Assembly: GCF_036388275.1 (NCBI RefSeq)
Contig: NZ_DASVSF010000023.1
Span: 70,584-134,583, forward strand
DNA from: Longimicrobium sp.
Lineage (GTDB): Bacteria > Gemmatimonadota > Gemmatimonadetes > Longimicrobiales > Longimicrobiaceae
Length of the DNA stretch: 64,000 bases
Direction of reading: 5' to 3'
Shown here: positions 16,684-22,601 of the stretch, piece by piece
How the letters are laid out: the number at the start of each line of letters is the position of its first letter
Position numbering within the stretch: the first letter of the stretch is position 1
Program-made: the position numbers and the translations under genes
The notes under the pieces: generated by a model
The model's input: only the letters and a program-made list of their open reading frames with translations
Database searches by the model: none
What the model was told of the DNA's origin: nothing

Positions 16684-16712
16684 TTCTTTCCACGCGCGCG
16701 CGCGCGTATATT
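16684..16712 (+). promoter_or_regulatory. Possible parAB promoter with (CG)n spacer
   Basis: TATATT (16707-16712) is a good -10 element, with a weak -35 TTCTTT 17 bp upstream (16684-16689). The spacer holds an alternating CG tract (about 16693-16706). The remaining 349-bp gap contains parS site 2 and otherwise nothing recognised. Confidence 0.4.
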
Positions 16713-16753
16713 GCCCGGGCAGCATCCAACCCCACCTCATCGTGAGGACGAGC

Positions 16754-17566
16754 GTGTCGCGCATCATCGCCATCGCGAACCAGAAGGGCGGCGTCGGCAA
16801 GACCACTACGGCCATCAACCTGGGCGCCTGCCTGGCCGTGGCCGAGAAAAAGACGCTCGTCATCGACATGGACCCGCAGGGCAACGCCACCAGCGGCTTG
16901 GGCATCGACAAGGAAGAGGTGCAGCGGTCCATCTACGACGTGCTCATCGAGGGGATGAAGGCCGACGAGGCCATCATTGGGAGTGTCCACTTTCCATACC
17001 TGGACGTGCTGCCCGCCACCCGCGACCTGGTGGGCGCCGAGGTGGAGCTGGTCAACCGCACCGGCCGCGAGAACATCCTTCGCAACGCCATCGCAACGCT
17101 GCGCGACCGGTACGACTACGTCCTGATCGACTGCCCGCCGTCGCTGGGCCTGCTGACGCTGAACATCCTGGCCGCGTCGGACTCGGTGCTCATCCCCATC
17201 CAGTGCGAGTTCTACGCGCTCGAGGGGCTGTCGCAGCTGCTGAACACGGTGACCATCGTTCAGAAGAGCCTGAACCCGGGGCTGCAGATCGAGGGCGTGC
17301 TGCTGACCATGTTCGACAGCCGCCTGAACCTGTCGCGCCAGGTGGCCGACGAGGCCAAGGAGTACTTCGGGCCCAAGGTGTACCGCACCACCATCCCGCG
17401 GAACGTGCGCATCGCCGAGGCGCCCAGCTTCGGGAAGCCCATCGTCCTCTACGACGTGATCTCCGTGGGCGCCAAGAGCTACCTGGCCCTCGCCAAGGAG
17501 GTCATCGCCCGCAAGGGTCGCAAGGGCGCCGCGGCCGAGGCGCCGGCGCTGGCGGCGGGGGAGTAG
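16754..17566 (+). CDS. parA: Chromosome partitioning ATPase ParA (Soj)
   Basis: The 270-residue product has the deviant Walker A KGGVGKTT (11-18) and the VIDMDPQGN block (36-44). LIDCPPSLGLLTLNILAASD, and a C-terminal region typical of Soj, follow. It is a short ParA without an N-terminal helix-turn-helix, as expected for a chromosomal system. ATP-bound dimers bind DNA nonspecifically and move ParB-parS complexes. The GTG at 16754 is chosen because GAGG (16744-16747) precedes it and the protein starts MSRIIAIANQKGG. parB follows after 3 bp. Confidence 0.95.
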   Translation: MSRIIAIANQKGGVGKTTTAINLGACLAVAEKKTLVIDMDPQGNATSGLGIDKEEVQRSIYDVLIEGMKADEAIIGSVHFPYLDVLPATRDLVGAEVELVNRTGRENILRNAIATLRDRYDYVLIDCPPSLGLLTLNILAASDSVLIPIQCEFYALEGLSQLLNTVTIVQKSLNPGLQIEGVLLTMFDSRLNLSRQVADEAKEYFGPKVYRTTIPRNVRIAEAPSFGKPIVLYDVISVGAKSYLALAKEVIARKGRKGAAAEAPALAAGE

Positions 17567-17569
17567 GCC

Positions 17570-18478
17570 ATGGCGATGGCAAAGAAGGCCCGGCTGGGCC
17601 GCGGCCTGAGCGCCCTGATGGGCGAGTACACCGACGAGCCGCCGGCCGAGGTGGTCGAGCAGCCCAGCTCGGTTCCCACCTCGCACATTACCCCCAATCC
17701 GTTTCAGCCGCGCCGGGAGTTCACCCCCGAGCAGCTGTCGGAGCTGGAAGAGTCCATCCGGCAGAACGGGCTGCTGCAGCCGCTGGTGGTTCGCCGCGCC
17801 AGCGCTGATGCGCCGGACGGGGCGGCGTGGGAGCTGGTGGCGGGCGAGCGCCGCTGGCGGGCCGTCCGCCGCCTGGGGTGGACCGAGGTGCCGGTGGTGG
17901 TCCGCGAGCTGGACGACCGCGCCATGCTGGTGGTGGCGATCGTCGAGAACGTTCAGCGCGCCGACCTGTCGCCGCTGGAAGAGGCCGCGGCGTATCGCCG
18001 GCTGATGGACGAGTTCAGCTTCACCCAGGCCGAGGTGGCCGAGAGCGTGGGGCGCGAGCGGTCCACCGTCGCCAACCTGCTGCGCCTGCTGGCGCTGCCC
18101 GCCTCGGTGCAGCGGCTGGTGAACGAGGGCGCGCTTTCCATGGGCCACGCACGGGCGCTGCTGGGGCTGGAGGACGAGCGCGAGATGGCGGACCTCGCGC
18201 GCCAGGCAGCCGACACGGGGATGACGGTGCGCGCCGTGGAAGACCGGGTCCGCACGCGGCGCCCTGCCGGCAAGGGCAAGGCCGCCGAGCCTCCCGCGCG
18301 CGCCACCGGCGGCGACGCCGAGGTCCGCCGCCTGGAGGCGGAGCTGCAACGGGAGCTCGGCACGCGGGTACGTATCCACCAGCATGGCACCTCCGGACGG
18401 ATCGAGATCCCGTTCCTGAACGTCGACGACTTTCAGGGACTGATGGAGAAGCTGCTCGGGCAGGACAGAACGAGATAG
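17570..18478 (+). CDS. parB: Chromosome partitioning protein ParB (Spo0J)
   Basis: The 302-residue product starts with the ParA-interacting segment KKARLGRGLSALMGEY. The CTP-binding domain shows PNPFQPRR (43-49), GERRWRA (92-98) and ENVQR (126-130). A helix-turn-helix follows (FTQAEVAESVGRERSTVANLLRL is split here: FTQAEVAESVGRER, then STVANLLRL). The C-terminal dimerisation region ends the protein. ParB loads at parS, slides as a CTP-clamp and organises the origin region. Two perfect and one near-perfect parS lie within about 6 kb. It is the last gene before a large inverted repeat. Confidence 0.95.
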   Translation: MAMAKKARLGRGLSALMGEYTDEPPAEVVEQPSSVPTSHITPNPFQPRREFTPEQLSELEESIRQNGLLQPLVVRRASADAPDGAAWELVAGERRWRAVRRLGWTEVPVVVRELDDRAMLVVAIVENVQRADLSPLEEAAAYRRLMDEFSFTQAEVAESVGRERSTVANLLRLLALPASVQRLVNEGALSMGHARALLGLEDEREMADLARQAADTGMTVRAVEDRVRTRRPAGKGKAAEPPARATGGDAEVRRLEAELQRELGTRVRIHQHGTSGRIEIPFLNVDDFQGLMEKLLGQDRTR

Positions 18479-18593
18479 TGCGTGAGTGCGGTAGTGCGTG
18501 AGTGCGGAAGTGAACGGCACCGCGCCTGGAGCTCCGCACTTGGCCCACGCACCGGGCCCACTCACGCACTAACGCACCTCGCACTCACGCACT
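18477..18593. repeat. Inverted repeat of GTGCGTGAGTG units
   Basis: AGTGCGTGAGTGCG occurs twice (18477-18490 and 18493-18506), and its complement CACTCACGCACT occurs twice (18559-18570 and 18582-18593). The arms could fold into a long hairpin over the ~50-bp centre. It fills the parB to M23-peptidase gap and may terminate parAB transcription, although no T-run is present. Confidence 0.8.
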
Positions 18594-18603
18594 GCAGTTC
18601 AAA

Positions 18604-19407
18604 ATGCCGGACGAACGCCGGATGACGGTCATCGTGGTTCCCAACGACCGCGACAACACCCGCACCTTTGAGCTGACCTACCGTCGGCTGAGGCGGCTGG
18701 GGGTTGGCGCGGGCGTCACCGCGTTCGTGCTGCTGATGATGGCGGGGTCGTGGTTCTGGCTTGCGGGGCAGGCGGCGCGGGTGCCGGGGCTGCGTACCGA
18801 GGTGCGCGAGCTCAGGCGCGACCGCGTGCAGATGCAGCAGCTGTCGAAGCAGCTGCAGGAGATCAGCACCGAGTACGCCAAGGTGCGGGGCATGCTGGGG
18901 GCCGACTCCATGGCGCTGCCGCGGGTGGAGGATGCCGGCTCCGCGGCGCCCGCGGCCGATACTGCCTCAGGCGACTCGGCCGGGGAGGGCGACCCAGCCA
19001 CGGCGGCGTCACGCGCTTCCCTGCCCCGCCGCTGGCCGCTGGCGGCGCGCGGCTACGTCACGCGCGGGCAGCGGCGCACGCGCGGCGGGCTGCACCCCGG
19101 CATGGACATCGCGGTGGCCTCGGGGTCGCGCATCCTGGCGTCGGGCTCCGGCGTGGTGTCGGAGGTGGGCGAAGACAGCGTGTACGGCCGCTACGTGCGC
19201 ATCGCGCATCCCGGCGGGTACGAGTCGCTGTACGCGCACGCGTCGGAACTGCTGGTGAGGGCGCGGCAACGGGTGCCTGCGGGCGAGGTGATTGCGCTCA
19301 GTGGCAGCACGGGCGTCTCCAGCGCGCCGCACCTCCATTTCGAGATTCGCCGGAACGGGCAGCCGGTAGACCCCGTTACGATGATCCACAACCCGAACAC
19401 ACAGTAG
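18604..19407 (+). CDS. Membrane-anchored M23 family metallopeptidase
   Basis: The 267-residue product has a short cytoplasmic N-terminus, one membrane helix (~34-56), a coiled-coil region (~62-98), an Ala/Asp-rich linker, and a C-terminal LytM/M23 domain. The zinc ligands appear as HPGMD (His164, Asp168) and HLHFE (243-247), with the expected GxxxxLYAHxSEL block between. Such proteins cleave peptidoglycan crosslinks or regulate amidases. A bactofilin gene starts 4 bp later. Peptidase-bactofilin pairs are a known arrangement in which the bactofilin scaffold localises the peptidase. Confidence 0.93.
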   Translation: MPDERRMTVIVVPNDRDNTRTFELTYRRLRRLGVGAGVTAFVLLMMAGSWFWLAGQAARVPGLRTEVRELRRDRVQMQQLSKQLQEISTEYAKVRGMLGADSMALPRVEDAGSAAPAADTASGDSAGEGDPATAASRASLPRRWPLAARGYVTRGQRRTRGGLHPGMDIAVASGSRILASGSGVVSEVGEDSVYGRYVRIAHPGGYESLYAHASELLVRARQRVPAGEVIALSGSTGVSSAPHLHFEIRRNGQPVDPVTMIHNPNTQ

Positions 19408-19411
19408 CCGA

Positions 19412-19849
19412 ATGCTGGGACGGAAGGGCGCGGACGATCGCACGGTCGCGGCACGTGCGGCGGCGGGAGAGGGGTCGATGTCCATCATCGGGCCCGGCAT
19501 GAGCATCACGGGCGACCTGGTGACCGAGGGCACCGTGCGCGTAGAGGGCCGCATCGAGGGCACCGTGCGCGCCGGCAAGGCCGTGATCATCGGAAAGAGC
19601 GGCGAGGTGGTCGGCGAGGTGATCACCCAGGATGCGGTGATCGGTGGGCGGCTGCGCGGCACCCTGGTGGCCGAGAGCCGTCTGGAGCTGCAGGCCACCA
19701 GCGACATCGAGGGGCAGATTCGCGCCCCCGCGCAGCACCTGCAACTGGAAGAGGGAGCGCGCTTCAACGGCCAGATCCAGATGCTGGACCAGGGCCAGAT
19801 GGCGGCGCTTCCGCCGGGCACCAGGGAAGAGAACTCCACAGAGGCGTAA
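19412..19849 (+). CDS. Bactofilin family cytoskeletal protein
   Basis: The 145-residue product consists of a short N-terminal tail and a right-handed beta-helix of short Val/Ile/Gly repeats (SIIGPGMSITGDLVTEGTVR, then RIEGTVRAGKAVIIGKSGEV). This is the DUF583/bactofilin core. Bactofilins polymerise without nucleotide and act as membrane-associated scaffolds for cell-wall enzymes. It overlaps none of its neighbours but starts 4 bp after the M23 peptidase gene, implying joint expression. A strong terminator follows 21 bp after the stop. Confidence 0.93.
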   Translation: MLGRKGADDRTVAARAAAGEGSMSIIGPGMSITGDLVTEGTVRVEGRIEGTVRAGKAVIIGKSGEVVGEVITQDAVIGGRLRGTLVAESRLELQATSDIEGQIRAPAQHLQLEEGARFNGQIQMLDQGQMAALPPGTREENSTEA

Positions 19850-19852
19850 GGT

Positions 19853-19963
19853 TTATCCACATCCACGCCGAACAGGTTCAAGCCGTTGCGCCGCAACGGC
19901 TTGCCTGTTTTCCACAGGCAGGGTGCCCCGTTTTCCACCGGGGTTTTCCACATTTTTGTGGGA
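19853..19963. other. Second cluster of DnaA-box-like motifs
   Basis: The gap after the bactofilin gene holds a perfect DnaA box TTATCCACA (19853-19861), two TTTTCCACA (19908-19916 and 19944-19952) and one TTTTCCACC (19931-19939), all in one orientation. A small hairpin TTCCACA-TTTT-TGTGGGAA (19946-19963) overlaps the last. Such density outside oriC suggests a DnaA-titration or regulatory locus, or a bipartite origin. This is inference. Confidence 0.5.
19871..19911 (+). terminator. Terminator after bactofilin gene
   Basis: AACAGGTTCAAGCCGTTGCG (19871-19890) pairs with CGCAACGGCTTGCCTGTT (19892-19909) with a small bulge and is followed by T residues. Confidence 0.85.
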
Positions 19964-19985
19964 AGGCCCACAACCCGTTCCCAAC

Positions 19986-20744
19986 GTGGAGCTTCGCGCC
20001 CTCGTCACCTACCTGGACCGGTACCTTCGGGCCACGGACGTACCCGACTATCCGAACGCTCTGAACGGGCTGCAGGTAGATTCGCGCCGCACGGAGGTAC
20101 GGCGAATCGCCGTTGCCGTCGACGCCGCGCAGGCCACCATCGAGCGCGCCATCACCGGCGGGGCCGACCTGCTGATCGTGCACCACGGCCTCTTCTGGGA
20201 TGGAAATCGCACCGTCACCGGCCGTCGCTACGCCCGGCTGAAGGCGCTCTTCGACGCCGACCTGCCTCTCTACTCGTCGCACCTGCCGCTGGACGTGCAT
20301 CCCGACGTCGGCAACAACGCCGTGCTGGCCCGCGAGCTGGGCATCGACATCCAGGGCGGCATGGGCGACTTCAAGGGCATTCAGGTGGGCGTCTGGGGAA
20401 CGATCGAGGCCATTCACCGTGACGAACTCTCGGCGCGGCTCGTCGCGCTGCTGGAGGGCCCGGTCACGGTGGCGCCCGGCGGCCCGGAGTTGGTCCGTCG
20501 CGTGGGGGTGATTACGGGCGGAGCGGGAGGGAGCGTAGGGGACGCGGCGGCGCTGGGATTAGATGCGTTCATCACCGGCGAGGGGGCGCACCACAACTTC
20601 TTCGACGCGGAGGAGGGAGGCGTGAACCTGCTGCTGGGTGGCCACTACGCGACGGAGACATGGGGGGTGAAGGCCCTGGCGCGACACCTGGAGGCGGAGT
20701 TCGGCATTGAATGGTCGTTCATTCACCATCCTACGGGGCTTTAG
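19986..20744 (+). CDS. Nif3-like dinuclear metal-centre hexameric protein
   Basis: The 252-residue product matches the Nif3/YbgI/DUF34 family. It has NALNGLQVD near the start, LLIVHHGLFW with the His-His metal ligands, YSSHLPLDVHPDVGNNAVLA, and GEGAHHNFFDAEE followed by GGHYATETWG near the C-terminus. Members form toroidal hexamers with two metals per subunit. They have been linked to GTP cyclohydrolase I-like folds, but the reaction is unsettled. GTG at 19986 is the only sensible start near the family N-terminus, and no clear ribosome site precedes it. The gene stands alone between the DnaA-box cluster and a repeat-rich gap. Confidence 0.9.
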   Translation: MELRALVTYLDRYLRATDVPDYPNALNGLQVDSRRTEVRRIAVAVDAAQATIERAITGGADLLIVHHGLFWDGNRTVTGRRYARLKALFDADLPLYSSHLPLDVHPDVGNNAVLARELGIDIQGGMGDFKGIQVGVWGTIEAIHRDELSARLVALLEGPVTVAPGGPELVRRVGVITGGAGGSVGDAAALGLDAFITGEGAHHNFFDAEEGGVNLLLGGHYATETWGVKALARHLEAEFGIEWSFIHHPTGL

Positions 20745-20802
20745 ACCGCGGGGGGTACTTCAGGGCTGGGTGCGGACAGGCAGGCCCGGCGCTCGGGCCG
20801 GC

Positions 20803-20857
20803 TCCCCCATCCCCAACCCTTCCCCCGCAAACTGCGCGGGGGAAGGGAGCCAGTGTG
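20803..20857 (+). repeat. Interspersed hairpin repeat, family B, copy 1
   Basis: CCCTTCCCCCGC (20817-20828), loop AAACTGC and GCGGGGGAAGGG (20836-20847) form a perfect 12-bp hairpin, preceded by CCCCCATCCCCAA and followed by AGCCAGTGTG. Similar units are at 25681, 40085, 45751, 47471 and 63774. Confidence 0.9.
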
Positions 20858-20890
20858 GAGCGCTACCCACACCTATGCTCACCTCCAGCT

Positions 20891-20968
20891 GTCATCCTGA
20901 TGAGGCCCAGGCGCGCCGAGCCGGCCCATAGCACAAGCTTCGCGGGCCGAAGGATCTAACCGCGGATG
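20891..20968 (+). repeat. Interspersed repeat, family C, copy 1
   Basis: It starts GTCATCCTGATGAGGCCCAG and ends with TTCGCGGGCCGAAGGATCTA. Family C recurs at 25576 and 25774 (both reversed) and at 45507. With family B it occupies most of the 301 bp between the Nif3-like and HD-GYP genes. Confidence 0.85.
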
Positions 20969-21045
20969 CGTACAAACTTGGGCGCGGCAGCGGTCGCCAC
21001 CTACCAGAGGGCCTCGGCGGGTGGCATCTGACCGAGGGGTTGCGG

Positions 21046-21792
21046 CTACTCGGTTACGCCGGACGCCGCGTTGCGCTCCGCGAACAGGTCGCGCTCGGCA
21101 ACGTCGTTCCAGCGCTCCCGCACGGCGGGGGTGTGGACCAGATCCACCAGGCCGGGATCGAACTGCGAGCCAGCGCCCTTCCTCAACTCCTCGAGCGCGT
21201 CTTCCAGCGGCATGGCGTCGCGGTACTTCCGCGGCTGGGTCATGGCGTCGAAGGCGTCGGCCAGGGCGATGATGCGGGCCCCCAGCGGAATCTCGTCACC
21301 TTTCAGCCCGCACGGATAGCCGCTGCCGTTCCAGCACTCGTGGTGCGAGGAGACGATGGCGCGGATCCCCGGATGCTCGGGCTCCAGCGGCGCCAGGATA
21401 TGGGCGCTCTCGTGCGGATGAGACTTGATCTCGGAGCGTTCCTTCTTGCTCAGCCGCTTGCGCGAGTGCACGATGTGAAAGAAGCGGTCGTCGATCTTGC
21501 CCATGTCGTGAAGCAGCGCGGCGACGCGAAGCGTAGGCAGATCGCGGCGCGCCATCCGGCAGGCCTGCCCCAGCGCATAGCTGAGATCGGCGACGCGGCG
21601 GCTGTGGCGTGCGGTCACGGGATCGCCGGCGCTCAGTGCGTTCAGCGCCAGCTCCACCATCCGCCGGTGCATCATGCGCGTGCGGTTCTGCCGGGCAGAG
21701 GCTTCCACCATCCATGCGAGGCCCACCAGGCCCGCGCTGACCATGGCGACGGCCGCCGTGCGCGTGCCCTGCCCCGCTTCTGAATTCGGCAT
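21046..21792 (-). CDS. HD-GYP-like phosphohydrolase, membrane-anchored
   Basis: The 248-residue product has one N-terminal membrane helix (TAAVAMVSAGLVGLAWMVEA, ~12-31) and an HD-GYP domain. The HD pair is LLHDMGKID (His95-Asp96). The second motif is HHECWNGSGYPCGLKGDEIP (150 onward), followed by GARIIALADAFDAMT and a YR block. The canonical HHExxDGxGYP has Asn in place of Asp here, so cyclic-di-GMP hydrolysis is likely but not certain. The start at 21792 avoids overlap with the divergent glycosyltransferase gene. An upstream ATG at 21858 is possible. The C-terminal ~40 residues are hydrophilic. Confidence 0.88.
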   Translation of the reverse strand: MPNSEAGQGTRTAAVAMVSAGLVGLAWMVEASARQNRTRMMHRRMVELALNALSAGDPVTARHSRRVADLSYALGQACRMARRDLPTLRVAALLHDMGKIDDRFFHIVHSRKRLSKKERSEIKSHPHESAHILAPLEPEHPGIRAIVSSHHECWNGSGYPCGLKGDEIPLGARIIALADAFDAMTQPRKYRDAMPLEDALEELRKGAGSQFDPGLVDLVHTPAVRERWNDVAERDLFAERNAASGVTE

Positions 21793-21836
21793 TCCAAGTG
21801 AGTGATCGAGGTTCCCGCCACGCTGCAAGGCCCTGC

Positions 21837-22496
21837 GTGTCTGCACAGGACATTCCACACGCGCGGGCGGCGGTCCTGGTGTTCGTGCGCGCCCCCGAAG
21901 CGGGCCGGGTGAAGACGCGCCTGGCCGCCTCCATCGGCGCCGACGCGGCGCTCGGCGTGTACCGCCGCCTGGCCGAGCACACGGTTCGCGAGGCCCTGGC
22001 CGTCGCGGGCGCGGAGGTGCGGGTGCACTTCACCCCGGCGGACGCGGAGGCGGCCGTTCGCGCATGGCTGGGGGATGGGCCCGCGCTGCTACCCCAGGCC
22101 GATGGCGACCTGGGCGGGCGGATGCGCGACGCCTTTGCCCAGGCATTCGCGGATGGACATCGGCGCGTCATCATCATCGGGTCGGACCTGCCGGAGATAC
22201 GGACCGACCTGCTGCGCCAGGCGATCGCCCTGCTAGCCGATCACCCGGCCGTGATCGGACCCGCGCGGGACGGGGGATACTACCTGCTGGGACTCACGCG
22301 GCTGGTGGAGGGCATCTTCGAGGGGATCGCCTGGAGCACGCCGGGCGTCCTCCAGGCCACGCTGCAGCGACTGGAAGCGTTGGGCATCATCCCCGCCCTG
22401 CTGGAGCCCCTGACGGACGTGGACGAGGTGGGGGATCTGCCGCCAGGATGGCTGGACGCGCGCGCGTTTCACGTGGAACACGACCGACTGTCCTAG
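21837..22496 (+). CDS. DUF2064 / TIGR04282-type glycosyltransferase
   Basis: The 219-residue product has the family opening VLVFVRAPEAGRVKTRLAAS, the middle block LGGRMRDAFAQAF, and IIIGSDLPEIRTDLLRQAI followed by VIGPARDGGYYLLGL. This is a GT-A fold with a D-x-P/D acidic motif. Relatives occur in arsenosugar and other sugar-transfer clusters, but the substrate cannot be told here. GTG at 21837 is preferred because AAGG (21826-21829) precedes it. An ATG at 21798 would add 13 residues. The 3' end contains a parS-like site that dictates the residues FHVEH. Confidence 0.88.
   Translation: MSAQDIPHARAAVLVFVRAPEAGRVKTRLAASIGADAALGVYRRLAEHTVREALAVAGAEVRVHFTPADAEAAVRAWLGDGPALLPQADGDLGGRMRDAFAQAFADGHRRVIIIGSDLPEIRTDLLRQAIALLADHPAVIGPARDGGYYLLGLTRLVEGIFEGIAWSTPGVLQATLQRLEALGIIPALLEPLTDVDEVGDLPPGWLDARAFHVEHDRLS
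22465..22480. promoter_or_regulatory. parS: parS-like site 3, inside a gene
   Basis: CGTTTCACGTGGAACA matches the parS core GTTYCACGTGRAAC with one asymmetric position. It lies in the last codons of the glycosyltransferase gene, 6-8 kb from the two perfect sites. Confidence 0.75.
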
Positions 22497-22593
22497 TTTC
22501 ACGCAGAGGACGCAGGGACAAAAGAGAGGACGCAGAGAAAAACACCTTCTTTTCTCTGCGTCCTCTTCAGTTCTCTGCGTCCTCTGCGTGAAA
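22497..22593. repeat. Inverted repeat, family D, copy 1
   Basis: TTTCACGCAGAGGACGCAG (22497-22515) and its exact complement (22575-22593) enclose internal copies of GAGGACGCAGAG. It lies between convergent genes and may act as a two-way terminator. A second copy is at 49519-49621. Confidence 0.9.
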
Positions 22594-22601
22594 TGCAGTA
22601 A

